A stretch of DNA of 64,000 bases, taken from positions 1,054,001 through 1,118,000 of the forward strand of contig NZ_JAWDIR010000011.1 in assembly GCF_046156265.1 (NCBI RefSeq), read 5' to 3'. This document shows positions 55,282-64,000 of the stretch, in pieces. The first letter of the stretch is position 1. Every line of letters begins with the position of its first letter. The stretch comes from CAMDHY01 sp046156265 (GTDB taxonomy: Bacteria; Pseudomonadota; Alphaproteobacteria; Rhizobiales; Segnochrobactraceae). A program made the translations under genes and the position numbers. Under the pieces are notes generated by a model, which searched no databases, was not told the DNA's origin, and worked only from the letters and a program-made list of their open reading frames with translations.

Positions 55282-57456
55282 ATGACCGAGTATGTCCGCC
55301 ACGGCAGCGTCGACGTCGCCCGCGAGCTCAGCGACTTCGTGGAGAAGGAGGCGCTTCCCGGCACCGGCGTCGACCCGTCCCGCTTCTGGCAGGGCCTCTC
55401 GGATGTCTTCACCGAACTCGCCCCGGTCAATCGCGCGCTCGTCGAGAAGCGCGAGAGCCTGCAGCGCGAGATCGACGCCTGGCATCGCGCCCGCCGCGGC
55501 AAGCCGCACGACGCGGCCGCGTACAAGGCATTCCTCGCCGAGATCGGCTACCTGCTGCCCGACGCGCCGGCCTTCGAGGTCGCGACCGGCAAGGTCGACG
55601 ACGAGATCGCCCGCGTCGCTGGCCCGCAGCTCGTCGTGCCAATCCTCAACGCCCGCTATGCGCTGAATGCCGCCAACGCCCGCTGGGGCAGCCTCTACGA
55701 CGCCCTCTACGGCACCGACGCCATCCCCGATACCGACGGCGCGGAGCGCGGCCGCGGCTACAACCCGAAGCGCGGTGCCAAGGTCGTCGCCTTCGCGAAG
55801 GCCTTGCTCGACCAGGTCGCACCGCTCGCCGGTGGTGCCCTGCACGCCGACGCCACCGGCTACGCGGTCGAGGGCGGCAAGCTCGCCGTCTCGATGAAGG
55901 ACGGCCGCAGCGTCGGCCTCGCCGATCCGGCGGGCTTCGCCGGCTATGCGGGCGACCCCGGCGCCCCGGACATCGTGCTCCTCAAGCACCACGGCCTGCA
56001 CGCCGAGATCGTCATCGACCGCGACCATGCGATCGGCAAGGACGACCCGGCCGGCGTCGCCGACGTCGTGCTGGAATCGGCGATGACCGTCATCCAGGAC
56101 TGCGAGGATTCGATCGCCGCCGTCGACGCCGAGGACAAGGTCGCCGTCTACCGCAACTGGCTCGGCCTGATGAAGGGCACGCTGACGGCGGCCTTTCCGA
56201 AGGGCGGAACCACGGTCGAGCGCGCGCTCAACCCCGACCGCTCCTACGTGACGCCGGACGGTGGCGAACTGACGCTGCCGGGCCGCAGCCTCATGCTCAT
56301 CCGCAACGTCGGCCACTTGATGACGACGGACGCGGTGAAGATGGCCGACGGCTCCGAGGCGCCTGAGGGCATCCTCGACGGTCTCGTCACGTCGCTGATC
56401 GCGCTGCACGACCTCAACAAGGCGGCCGGCCCCCGCAACAGCCGGGCGGGCTCGGTCTATATCGTCAAGCCGAAGATGCACGGGCCGGAGGAGGTCGCCT
56501 TCGCGAACCGCCTGTTCGGCCGCATCGAGGACGTGCTGGGCATGGCGCCCAACACCCTCAAGATGGGCATCATGGACGAGGAGCGGCGCACCACCGTCAA
56601 CCTGCAGGCCTGCATCGCCGCGGCGAAGGACCGGGTGGTGTTCATCAACACCGGCTTCCTCGACCGCACCGGCGACGAGATCCACACCTCGATGGAGGCC
56701 GGCCCAATGATCCGCAAGGCGGACATGCGCGGCACGCCGTGGATCGCGGCCTACGAGGACCGCAATGTCGATGTCGGCCTCGCCTGCGGCTTCCGCGGGC
56801 GGGCGCAGATCGGCAAGGGCATGTGGGCGATGCCGGACCTGATGGCGGCGATGCTGAAGGCGAAGATCGGCCACCCGCAGGCCGGCGCCAACACCGCCTG
56901 GGTGCCGTCGCCGACCGCCGCGACCCTGCACGCGATCCACTATCACGAGGTGGACGTGGCGAAGCGCCAGGAGGAGCTGTCGAAGCGCCAGCGCGCCTCG
57001 CTCGATGCCATCCTGACGATCCCGCTCGCCGACCGGCCGAACTGGTCGGAGGAGGAAGTGCAGCAGGAGCTCGACAACAACTGCCAGGGCATCCTCGGCT
57101 ACGTCGTGCGCTGGATCGACCAGGGCGTCGGCTGCTCGAAGGTGCCGGACATCCACGACGTCGGGCTGATGGAAGACCGGGCGACGCTGCGCATCTCCTC
57201 CCAGCACATCGCCAACTGGCTGCACCACGGCATCTGCAGCGAGGAGCAGGTGATGGAGGCGCTGAAGCGGATGGCGGCCGTCGTCGACCAGCAGAACGCC
57301 GGTGACCCGCTCTACCGGCCGATGGCGCCCGCCTTCGACGGCGTCGCCTTCCAGGCCGCCTGCGACCTCGTCTTCAAGGGCCGCGAGCAGCCGAGCGGCT
57401 ACACCGAGCCGCTGCTTCACCAGCGCCGGAAAGAGGCGAAGGCACTGGCGGCCTGA
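55282..57456 (+). CDS. glcB: Malate synthase G
   Basis: 724-residue monomeric malate synthase condensing glyoxylate with acetyl-CoA. N-terminal VARELSDFVEKEALPGTG; the glyoxylate/Mg region has EDSIAAVDAEDKVAVYRNW and the acidic and Arg residues of RNVGHLMTTDAV; GRIEDVLGMAPNTLKMGIMD and the C-terminal clasp are complete. Length is standard for GlcB. ATG 55282 follows GAGGGAGAG. Isocitrate lyase is not in the window; GlcB commonly serves glycolate/glyoxylate use. Confidence 0.97.
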   Translation: MTEYVRHGSVDVARELSDFVEKEALPGTGVDPSRFWQGLSDVFTELAPVNRALVEKRESLQREIDAWHRARRGKPHDAAAYKAFLAEIGYLLPDAPAFEVATGKVDDEIARVAGPQLVVPILNARYALNAANARWGSLYDALYGTDAIPDTDGAERGRGYNPKRGAKVVAFAKALLDQVAPLAGGALHADATGYAVEGGKLAVSMKDGRSVGLADPAGFAGYAGDPGAPDIVLLKHHGLHAEIVIDRDHAIGKDDPAGVADVVLESAMTVIQDCEDSIAAVDAEDKVAVYRNWLGLMKGTLTAAFPKGGTTVERALNPDRSYVTPDGGELTLPGRSLMLIRNVGHLMTTDAVKMADGSEAPEGILDGLVTSLIALHDLNKAAGPRNSRAGSVYIVKPKMHGPEEVAFANRLFGRIEDVLGMAPNTLKMGIMDEERRTTVNLQACIAAAKDRVVFINTGFLDRTGDEIHTSMEAGPMIRKADMRGTPWIAAYEDRNVDVGLACGFRGRAQIGKGMWAMPDLMAAMLKAKIGHPQAGANTAWVPSPTAATLHAIHYHEVDVAKRQEELSKRQRASLDAILTIPLADRPNWSEEEVQQELDNNCQGILGYVVRWIDQGVGCSKVPDIHDVGLMEDRATLRISSQHIANWLHHGICSEEQVMEALKRMAAVVDQQNAGDPLYRPMAPAFDGVAFQAACDLVFKGREQPSGYTEPLLHQRRKEAKALAA

Positions 57457-57497
57457 CGACGGCCCGGTCGGGTCGCTGCGGCGCTGGGGGAGGCGGG

Positions 57498-58778
57498 ATG
57501 GTGGCGACGGACGCAACGGGTGGGCCGGCACCGTCGCCGGCCCGCCAGATCGCCGCCGGCACGATCGGCAACGTGCTCGAGTGGTACGACTTCGCCGTCT
57601 ACGGCTATCTCGCTACCTTCATCGCCGCGAACTTCTTCCCCTCCGAGGATGCGGTGGCGGGGCTCCTCGCCACCTTTGCGGTGTTCGCCGTCGGCTTCCT
57701 GATGCGGCCGCTCGGCGGCATCCTCATCGGCCACATCGGCGACCGCTACGGACGCAAGCCGGCTTTGCTCGTCTCGGTCGTCGGCATGGCGGTGCCGACG
57801 GTCCTGATCGGCCTGCTGCCCTCCTATGACACGATCGGGGTCGCGGCACCGGTGCTGCTCGTCGTCCTGCGCATTGTCCAGGGATTGTCCGTCGGCGGCG
57901 AATATGTGAGCTCGATGGTGTTCCTCGTCGAGAGCGCGCCCGCTCACCGGCGCGGCTTATACGGCGCCTGCTGCGCCGGAGGCGCGGTGTCCGGCATCCT
58001 GCTGGCGTCGGCGTCCGCGGCGCTGCTGCTCGACGTCTTCGGCCACGAGGCGGTGGCGGCGTGGGCGTGGCGGCTCCCCTTCCTGGCCGGCATTCTCCTC
58101 GCCGCGGCTGGCTACCTGCTGCGCCGCCATCTCGCCGAGCCGGCCCGTGCCGAGCCGACCGGTCCGGTGCGGTTGCCGGTGCAGGAAGCGGTGCAGCGGC
58201 ACCCGCGGGTGATCCTCACGCTGATCGGTCTGACGGCCTTCAACGCCGTTGGCTTTTACGTTGCGTTCGTCTTTCTCGCGAGCTGGCTGCAGGAGGCGGA
58301 CGGAATACGCCCCTCGGTCGCCCTCACCATGAACACCCTCAACATGGTGATCCTCGTCGCGCTCCTCGTCGCCTTCGGCTGGCTGTCCGACCGGATCGGC
58401 CGCCTGCCGATTCTCGCAGGCGCGACCGCCGCGGCCGTCGTCCTCGCCGTGCCGCTGTTCCTGCTGATGCGGGACGGCGGCCTCGTGGGCGCCTTCCTCG
58501 GGCAACTCGGCTTCGTTGTCATCGTTGGCGCCTTCGGCGTGCAGCCGGCCGTTATGGTCGAGGCGGTCGGCGGGCGGGTTCGCGTCACCGCCATCGCGCT
58601 CGCCTTCAACATCGGCATGGGCGTCATCGGCGGGCTGTCGCCGCTGTTCGCCACCTGGCTGATCGCCACGACCGGCGAGGAGATCGCGCCCGCCTACTTC
58701 GTCATGGCCGCCGGCGCCGTCTCCTTCCTCGCCACCCGCTTTCTGCACGAGACCCTCGGACGGCCGCTGCCGCCGTGA
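57498..58778 (+). CDS. MHS-type MFS transporter, tandem copy 1
   Basis: 426-residue metabolite:H+ symporter of the MFS. Hallmarks: GTIGNVLEWYDFAVYGYLA (helix 1), loop motif A GHIGDRYGRKPALL and VVLRIVQGLSVGGEYVSSMV in helix 4. MHS members take up organic acids, amino acids or betaines; the substrate is unknown. It is followed 77 bp later by a close paralog, with which it is alignable over its whole length, indicating a tandem duplication. ATG 57498 follows GGGGGAGGCGGG. Confidence 0.92.
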   Translation: MVATDATGGPAPSPARQIAAGTIGNVLEWYDFAVYGYLATFIAANFFPSEDAVAGLLATFAVFAVGFLMRPLGGILIGHIGDRYGRKPALLVSVVGMAVPTVLIGLLPSYDTIGVAAPVLLVVLRIVQGLSVGGEYVSSMVFLVESAPAHRRGLYGACCAGGAVSGILLASASAALLLDVFGHEAVAAWAWRLPFLAGILLAAAGYLLRRHLAEPARAEPTGPVRLPVQEAVQRHPRVILTLIGLTAFNAVGFYVAFVFLASWLQEADGIRPSVALTMNTLNMVILVALLVAFGWLSDRIGRLPILAGATAAAVVLAVPLFLLMRDGGLVGAFLGQLGFVVIVGAFGVQPAVMVEAVGGRVRVTAIALAFNIGMGVIGGLSPLFATWLIATTGEEIAPAYFVMAAGAVSFLATRFLHETLGRPLPP

Positions 58779-58855
58779 ACCACACCCGATCTTTCGGCTG
58801 AGAGAGGGACGCGGGGCGTGCTAAGGGCGTGCCGTCAGCCGTCCGGGGGGAGCGC

Positions 58856-60142
58856 GTGGGGACAGTCGGGGGAAGCGCGGTCGCCGCGCGGGCGGGATCC
58901 GGTCGGCTCGGCCAGGTCGCGGCGGGCACGATCGGCAACGTGCTCGAGCTTTACGACTTCGCCGTCTACGGCTTCCTCGCCCCCGTCATCGCCGTGAACT
59001 TCTTTCCGGCCGGAGAGGGCAGTTTCGGCGTGCTCGCGGCCTTCGCCGTGTTCGCCGTCGGCGGGCTGATGCGGCCGCTCGGTGGCATCCTCGTCGGCCA
59101 CATCGGCGACCGCTACGGCCGCAAGCCGGCGCTGATCCTGACGGTAGCCGGCATGGCGGTGCCGACGGTGCTGATCGGCGCGCTGCCGACCTACGAGGCG
59201 ATCGGCGTCGCCGCGCCGATCCTCCTCCTCGTCCTCCGGGTGGCGCAGGGTCTTGCCGTTGGCGGCGAGTACGTGGGCTCGATGGTCTACCTCGTCGAGA
59301 GCGCACCGGAGGGACGCCGCGGGCTCTTCGGCGCCACCGCCACCTTTGGCGCCGTCTGCGGCATCCTGCTCGGCTCCACCGTCGCCGCGCTGCTGCACGC
59401 CGTCTTCGATGCGGCCGATGTTGCGGCGTGGGCGTGGCGGCTGCCGTTCCTCGCCGGGGCGCTGCTCGCCGTCGCCGGGCTGCTGCTGCGCCGGGCGCTG
59501 CTGGAGCCGGACCGGCGCGGCCGCGAGGTCGTCCGGCTGCCGGTGGCCGAAGCGGTGCGGCGCCACCCGCGCGAGATCGTGGCCCTGACCGGCGTGACCG
59601 TGCTGAACGCCGCCGGGCTTTATCTCTGCTTCGTCTTCGTCGCGACGTGGCTGCAGCAGCAGGCCGGTCTGTCGTCGGCGGCGGCGCTGGCGGTCAACTC
59701 CCTCAACATGGTGCTGCTCCTCGCCCTGATCCTCGGCTTCGGCGCGCTCTCCGACCGCATCGGGCGGCTCCCGATCCTCACCGGCGCGACGCTCGCCGGG
59801 CTCCTTCTCGCCGTGCCGCTGTTCCTGCTGATGCGGGACGGCGGCCTCGCGGGGGCGCTCCTCGGCCAGTTCGGCTTCGCGGTGATGGTCGGCGCCTTCG
59901 GTGTCCAGCCGGCGCTGATGGTGGAATCGGTGAGCGGCCCGGTGCGGGTCTCGGCGGTGGCGATCCCGTTCAATCTCGGCATCGGCGTCATCGGCGGCCT
60001 CGCGCCGCTCGTGGCGGCCTGGCTCATCGGCGTGACCGGGCAGGCGATCGCGCCGGCCTACCTCATCATCGCGGCGGCCCTCGTCTCGCTTGTCGCGACC
60101 CGCTTCGTCAGCGAGACCGCCGGGCGACCCCTGCGCCCCTGA
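58856..60142 (+). CDS. MHS-type MFS transporter, tandem copy 2
   Basis: 428-residue paralog of the preceding transporter. It shares GHIGDRYGRKPALI, QGLAVGGEYVGSMVYLVESA and the C-terminal LFLLMRDGGL. Helix 1 reads GTIGNVLELYDFAVYGFLA: the Trp of the near-universal EWYDF motif is replaced by Leu, which may alter substrate handling. GTG 58856 is chosen because GGGGGGAG precedes it; an in-frame GTG at 58829 lacks an RBS. It lies 93 bp before the TPP-enzyme gene on the same strand. Confidence 0.9.
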   Translation: MGTVGGSAVAARAGSGRLGQVAAGTIGNVLELYDFAVYGFLAPVIAVNFFPAGEGSFGVLAAFAVFAVGGLMRPLGGILVGHIGDRYGRKPALILTVAGMAVPTVLIGALPTYEAIGVAAPILLLVLRVAQGLAVGGEYVGSMVYLVESAPEGRRGLFGATATFGAVCGILLGSTVAALLHAVFDAADVAAWAWRLPFLAGALLAVAGLLLRRALLEPDRRGREVVRLPVAEAVRRHPREIVALTGVTVLNAAGLYLCFVFVATWLQQQAGLSSAAALAVNSLNMVLLLALILGFGALSDRIGRLPILTGATLAGLLLAVPLFLLMRDGGLAGALLGQFGFAVMVGAFGVQPALMVESVSGPVRVSAVAIPFNLGIGVIGGLAPLVAAWLIGVTGQAIAPAYLIIAAALVSLVATRFVSETAGRPLRP

Positions 60143-60235
60143 TCTCGCCGCCCGGGCTGGACGTGGCGACGCGGCCGGTCGATGCTGCCGCCCCGGCCGA
60201 GGTGTCGGATCGGCAGCAGCAGGGATCGGTGGACG

Positions 60236-61864
60236 ATGAACGAGCGAGTGGCACCGAAGCGCGAGGGCGGGCGGAAGACGCGCGGCGGACCAGCGGGCGC
60301 GGGAAACCGGCCTCCATCCGGCGCGGAAAGCCTGCTCGGCACGCTCGTCGGCGCCGGCGTCGAGGTCTGCTTCACCAATCCCGGCACCTCGGAGATGCAC
60401 TTCGTCACCGCACTCGACACCGTGCCGGAGATGCGCGGCGTCCTCACCCTGTTCGAAGGTGTCGCCTCGGCGGCGGCCGACGGCTATGGCCGGATGACGG
60501 GAAAGCCGGCGTCGACGCTGCTGCACCTCGGGCCCGGTCTCGGCAACGCCATCGCCAACTTTCACAACGCCCGCAAGGCGCGCACGCCGATCGTCAACAT
60601 CGTCGGGGAGCACGCGACCACGCACCTCGCCTACGACGCGCCGCTGACGGCCGACATCGAGGCGATCGCCCGACCCGTGTCGCGCTGGGTGCGCACCAGC
60701 CAATCGTCCGACACCGTCGCCCACGACGGCGCCGAGGCGGTGGCGGCGGCCTCGAGCCTGTCGGGTGGCACGGCGACGCTCATCGTACCCGCCGACATCT
60801 CCTGGGACCCGTCGACCGGGCCCGCGGCGCCGATCGCCCCCGTGCCGCCACGGCCGGTCGGCGAGGCGGTCGTCGAGGGCGTCGCGCGGGCGCTGAAAGG
60901 GGCGCGCCGGGCCGCGATCCTCGGCCGCGGACCGGCCTTGCACGGGGCGGGGCTGGAGGCGCTCGGGCGCATCGCGGCGAAGACGGGGGCCGCGCTGTTC
61001 GGCGACACCTTCGCGCCGCGCATGGAGCGCGGCGCCGGGCGACCGGTGGTGCGCCGGATGCCGTACTTCGCCGAGGATGCGGCGGCTGCGCTGGCGGCCT
61101 TCGACGTGCTGGTGATCGTCGGCACCGCGCCGCCGGTGTCCTTCTTCGCCTACCCGAACAAGCCGAGCTTCCTCGCTGCCCCCGGCTGCGCCATCCACCA
61201 GCTCGCGAGCCCGGACGAGGACGTCGTAGCGGCGCTGTCCGATCTCGCCGATGCGCTCGGCGCGCCGCGCAAGGCCGGCAAGGCGGAGCGCTACGCCCTC
61301 GACGTGCCCGGCATGCCGTCGGGCCCGCTCGACCAGCAGAAGGTGGGCGCGATCGTCGCCAGGCTGCTGCCGGAGGGTGCGATCGTCTCCGACGAGTGCA
61401 TCACGTCGGGCGCCTTCACCAGCGAGTACGGGCCCTCGGCCAAGCCGCATGACATCCTGTGGATCAGCGGCGGCTCGATCGGCATCGGCCTGCCGCTTTC
61501 GACCGGCACCGCCGTCGCCTGCCCGGACCGCAAGTGCGTCTGCCTCGAGGGCGACGGCTCGGGCATGTACACGCTGCAGGCGCTGTGGACGCAGGCGCGC
61601 GAGCGCCTCGACGTGGTCACGGTTATCTTCGCCAACCGCTCCTACAAGATCCTGCACGTCGAGCTCGGCCGCGTCGGCGTCACCGCGGCCGAACGGTCCG
61701 GCCGGGTGCTCGACATGGACGATCCCATGCTCGACTGGGTGAAGATGGCCGAGGGCATGGGCGTACCGGCGCGCCGCGTCGACACGGCGGAGGATTTCGC
61801 CGACGTGTTCGCCTCGGCGCTGAAGGCGCGGGGGCCGTTCCTGATCGAGGCGGTGATCCCCTGA
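60236..61864 (+). CDS. Thiamine-diphosphate enzyme (acetolactate synthase / MdlC-like)
   Basis: 542-residue TPP-dependent decarboxylase/carboligase. A basic, low-complexity start (about 30 residues) is followed by the PYR domain with the catalytic Glu in TLFEGVASAAADGYG and HLGPGLGNAI. The C-terminal PP domain has GDGSGMYTLQALWTQ...FANRSYKI. It belongs to the group often annotated as acetolactate synthase large subunit or benzoylformate-decarboxylase-like. The first active-site His is present (LLHLGPG), but I cannot find the second His of benzoylformate decarboxylase. No small regulatory subunit gene is adjacent, so a role in branched-chain synthesis is doubtful. ATG 60236. Confidence 0.85.
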   Translation: MNERVAPKREGGRKTRGGPAGAGNRPPSGAESLLGTLVGAGVEVCFTNPGTSEMHFVTALDTVPEMRGVLTLFEGVASAAADGYGRMTGKPASTLLHLGPGLGNAIANFHNARKARTPIVNIVGEHATTHLAYDAPLTADIEAIARPVSRWVRTSQSSDTVAHDGAEAVAAASSLSGGTATLIVPADISWDPSTGPAAPIAPVPPRPVGEAVVEGVARALKGARRAAILGRGPALHGAGLEALGRIAAKTGAALFGDTFAPRMERGAGRPVVRRMPYFAEDAAAALAAFDVLVIVGTAPPVSFFAYPNKPSFLAAPGCAIHQLASPDEDVVAALSDLADALGAPRKAGKAERYALDVPGMPSGPLDQQKVGAIVARLLPEGAIVSDECITSGAFTSEYGPSAKPHDILWISGGSIGIGLPLSTGTAVACPDRKCVCLEGDGSGMYTLQALWTQARERLDVVTVIFANRSYKILHVELGRVGVTAAERSGRVLDMDDPMLDWVKMAEGMGVPARRVDTAEDFADVFASALKARGPFLIEAVIP

Positions 61865-61868
61865 GGGA

Positions 61869-62984
61869 TCAGGCGCCGGCGACCTTTTCGGTGCGGCCGA
61901 TCTTGATCCCGAAGCCGGCGAGGCCGACGTACTGACGGTCGTGGGATGACAGGAGCGCGATCGAGGTGACGCCGAGATCGCGCAGGATCTGCGCGCCGAC
62001 GCCGACCTCGCGCCAGCGGGCGCGCCGCTGCCGGGCCGACATGTGGCGCTCCGCCTCGGGGTCGCCGGCCGGAATCTCCACGTCCTCCGGTCGCAGCACG
62101 GCCGGGTCGCGGATCAGCACGAAGACGCCGCCCTTGACGCTGTCGAAGCGGGCGAGCGCCTGATCGAGCCAGCCCTTCGACGTGGCCGAGCCACGCAGGA
62201 GATCCGACAGCACGTGCTCGCGATGGATGCGGCAGGGGACATCGTCCGCGCCGACGACGTCGCCGACAGTGATGGCGACGTGCTGCAGCGGGTCGAACGG
62301 TGTTTCGTAGACGTAGACGCGGGCGGTGCGGCCGTGGGCGGCGACGTCGAACGAATCGGTGCGCCGGACGAACATCTCCTGGCGCATCCGGTACTCGATC
62401 AGCTCCTCGATCGAGACGATCTTCAGGCCGTGCTCATGGGCGAACTCGAGGAGCTGCGGCAGTCGCTTCACGGTGCCGTCGTCGTTGACGACCTCGGCCA
62501 GCACGCCGACGGGCTCGAGGCCGGCCAAGGTCGCGAGATCGGTCGCCGCCTCGGTGTGGCCGGAGCGGGTGAGGACGCCGCCGTCACGCGAGATCAGCGG
62601 GAAGATGTGGCCGGGGCGGAGGAAGTCGCCCGCCGTGCAGTTGTCGTTCGACAGGGCCGCGATGGTGTTCGCGCGCTCCTCGGCGGAGATGCCGGTGGTG
62701 AGGCCGACCTTGTAGTCGACGGTGACCGTGAAGGCGGTGCGCATCGGATCGCGGTTGTTGGCGACCATCGGGGCGAGGTTGAGCGCCTCGGCGCGCTCGG
62801 CCGGCATCGGCACGCAGATGATGCCGCTCGTGTGGCGGATCATGAAGGCGATGCGCTCCGGCGTCGCCTTGGCGGCCGCCATGATCAGGTCGCCCTCGTT
62901 CTCGCGGTCGGTGTCGTCGACGACGACGACGAGCTCGCCGGCGGCAATCGCCGCGACGGCTTCCTCGATGGTGTTCAGAGCCAT
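61869..62984 (-). CDS. ribB: 3,4-Dihydroxy-2-butanone-4-phosphate synthase with degenerate RibA half
   Basis: 371-residue protein. Residues about 1-205 are a complete DHBP synthase of riboflavin synthesis: DDTDRENEGDLIMAA, RHTSGIICVPM, RPGHIFPLISRDGG, RSGHTEAATDLATLAG. The C-terminal part aligns with GTP cyclohydrolase II but lacks its zinc cysteines and the QEGRGIGL loop (here PCRIHREHVLSDLLRG then GGVFVLIRDP). The second activity should therefore be lost, as in RibBX-type proteins. ATG 62984 chosen; the longer frame adds an unrelated stretch. It is divergent from ppk2. Confidence 0.93.
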   Translation of the reverse strand: MALNTIEEAVAAIAAGELVVVVDDTDRENEGDLIMAAAKATPERIAFMIRHTSGIICVPMPAERAEALNLAPMVANNRDPMRTAFTVTVDYKVGLTTGISAEERANTIAALSNDNCTAGDFLRPGHIFPLISRDGGVLTRSGHTEAATDLATLAGLEPVGVLAEVVNDDGTVKRLPQLLEFAHEHGLKIVSIEELIEYRMRQEMFVRRTDSFDVAAHGRTARVYVYETPFDPLQHVAITVGDVVGADDVPCRIHREHVLSDLLRGSATSKGWLDQALARFDSVKGGVFVLIRDPAVLRPEDVEIPAGDPEAERHMSARQRRARWREVGVGAQILRDLGVTSIALLSSHDRQYVGLAGFGIKIGRTEKVAGA

Positions 62985-63175
62985 GCGGAAACGGGGTCCT
63001 GTCTCGGGAGCGGCGGGGCCGGTTGGGTTCGTCCAATCGACCTTCGCGGCGGGGTCGTCAAGCTCCGAGGCGTCGCATCGCATCCGCACGGCTTGCGCTC
63101 GCTCATTTTCCCCAGACGGCAGTTCGGCCTAGACTGGACGCACGCCGTGCGCCAGGCGGGGGAAAGGAAACGACG

Positions 63176-64000
63176 ATGGGCAAGAAGAAGAAGGATGGGA
63201 AGCAACGCGCCGCCGAGGCCGGTACCATCGGCCACGCGCCGCCGGACTTCCACTACGCCGAGGAGTTGCATCGGCTTCAGGTGGAGATCGCCCACCTTCA
63301 GGCGTGGGTGAAGGCGAGCGGCGCCCGCATCGTCGTGATCTTCGAAGGGCGCGACGCGGCGGGCAAGGGCGGCGTCATCAAGCGCATCACGGAGAAGGTC
63401 AGTCCGCGCGTCTTCCGCGTCGTCGCGCTGCCGTCGCCGACCGAGCGAGAGAAGTCGCAGATCTTTATCCAGCGCTACATCCCGCATCTGCCGGCCGCCG
63501 GCGAGATCGTGATCTTCGATCGCAGCTGGTACAACCGGGCGGGCGTCGAGCGCGTCATGGGGTTCTGCACCGACCAGCAGGCGCACCGTTTCCTGGAGCA
63601 GGCGCCCCGCTTCGAGGCGACGCTCGTCGAATCGGGTCTCATCCTGCTGAAATACTTCCTCGACGTCAGCGAGGAGGAGCAGGAGCGGCGCTTCCGCCAG
63701 CGCATCGACGACCCGCTGCGCCAGTGGAAGCTGAGCCCGATGGACATCGAATCCTATCGGCGCTGGTGGGACTACACGGCCGCCTACGACGAGATGATCC
63801 GCATGACCGACAGCATCCACGCGCCGTGGTGGGTGGTGCCGTCGGACGACAAGAAGCGCGCGCGCATCAACTGCATCTCGCACCTCCTGAGCCGGATCCC
63901 CTACGAGAAGGTGAAGTTCGACAAGCCGAAGCTCGGCGACCGGCAGAGCCGGCCGAAGGACTTCGTCGAGGACACGAGCTTCCGCAACATCGTGCCGAGC
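63176..64000 (+). CDS. ppk2: Polyphosphate kinase 2 (partial, 3' end outside window)
   Basis: The first 275 codons of a PPK2-family kinase, which uses polyphosphate to phosphorylate ADP or GDP (or the reverse). Walker A FEGRDAAGKGGVIKR near residue 58, the Walker B/lid region FDRSWYNRAGVERVMGFC, and DPLRQWKLSPMDIESY, all typical of single-domain class I PPK2. A Lys-rich start (MGKKKKDGK) precedes the domain. ATG 63176 has GGGGGAAAGG upstream. Usual family length is about 270-310, so only a short tail is cut off. Confidence 0.93.
   Translation, partial: MGKKKKDGKQRAAEAGTIGHAPPDFHYAEELHRLQVEIAHLQAWVKASGARIVVIFEGRDAAGKGGVIKRITEKVSPRVFRVVALPSPTEREKSQIFIQRYIPHLPAAGEIVIFDRSWYNRAGVERVMGFCTDQQAHRFLEQAPRFEATLVESGLILLKYFLDVSEEEQERRFRQRIDDPLRQWKLSPMDIESYRRWWDYTAAYDEMIRMTDSIHAPWWVVPSDDKKRARINCISHLLSRIPYEKVKFDKPKLGDRQSRPKDFVEDTSFRNIVPS

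Noticed and set aside
55180..57531. A 783-codon open frame on the minus strand opposite malate synthase G, and similar long frames opposite glgP (9373-11703), xfp, recQ and the MFS/TPP genes.
   Set aside because: They are antisense shadows of strongly conserved genes in very GC-rich DNA, with Arg/Gly/Asp/His-rich translations and no domains.
60236..61864. Assignment of the TPP enzyme as a benzoylformate decarboxylase feeding benzoate to the box genes.
   Set aside because: One active-site His is present, but the Ser of GNPGS is Thr here and the second His is not visible. There is no mandelate dehydrogenase or BoxR-type site nearby. Kept only as a general TPP enzyme.

Overview
This is a gene-dense, very GC-rich piece of an alphaproteobacterial chromosome. 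The organism is probably a member of the Hyphomicrobiales (Rhizobiales). The evidence is the codon use, GTG starts with strong Shine-Dalgarno sequences, the tpiA / ppiD-trpD-trpC-moaC-moeA order, a DHBP synthase with a degenerate GTP cyclohydrolase II half, DUF1289, and the alphaproteobacterial types of Mrp, Tim44-like and YqeY-like proteins. I cannot name a genus. There is no phage, insertion sequence, CRISPR array, tRNA or rRNA that I can see.

Layout. (1) 1-4.9 kb: acyl-CoA catabolism, with SDR, acyl-CoA dehydrogenase and APH-like kinase on the minus strand and a divergent acyl-CoA synthetase. (2) 5-9.2 kb: cupin, Nudix hydrolase, DUF4142 protein, two small membrane proteins and a ChrA-type transporter. 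(3) 9.2-14.3 kb: a phosphoketolase-glycogen phosphorylase unit (xfp-glgP). (4) 14.6-23.4 kb: a compact aerobic benzoate cluster using CoA-bound, epoxide-forming (box) chemistry: benzoate-CoA ligase, alpha/beta hydrolase and DUF309 protein; boxC-boxB-boxA; and the regulator boxR. (5) 23.5-29.6 kb: dusA, a small membrane protein, DUF1289, divergent cobS/cobT, an Lrp regulator and zwf. (6) 29.6-32.2 kb: a 29-bp inverted-repeat element and a polar amino-acid ABC transporter without its ATPase. (7) 32.3-39.2 kb: mobA, mrp, a divergent hxlR/azoR pair, a Bcr/CflA exporter, moaA, DUF971 and a YqeY-like gene. (8) 39.5-40.6 kb: an AT-rich patch leading into a Hint-domain gene whose first third is AT-rich and whose remainder is GC-rich. 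(9) 40.7-49.8 kb: L,D-transpeptidase, class I fumarase, moeA, moaC, trpC, trpD, ppiD and divergent tpiA. (10) 49.8-64 kb: hydrolase, sulfotransferase, recQ, Tim44-like protein, aag, glcB, two tandem MFS transporters, a TPP enzyme, ribB and ppk2 (cut by the window end).

How it works together. Benzoate is activated to benzoyl-CoA, epoxidised by BoxAB and ring-cleaved by BoxC. BoxR, an XRE-shikimate-kinase-like fusion, probably represses all three transcription units. The strongest new observation is that all three promoters carry the same architecture: a -10 hexamer embedded in a TGCA-N6-TGCA-type element (14664-14677, 17603-17616, 22284-22297), with further copies nearby. The lower box pathway (aldehyde dehydrogenase, thiolase) and a recognisable benzoate uptake system are not in the window. 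Four molybdenum-cofactor genes are spread over two loci here. Xfp, GlgP, Zwf, TpiA, fumarase and malate synthase G cover parts of central carbon metabolism.
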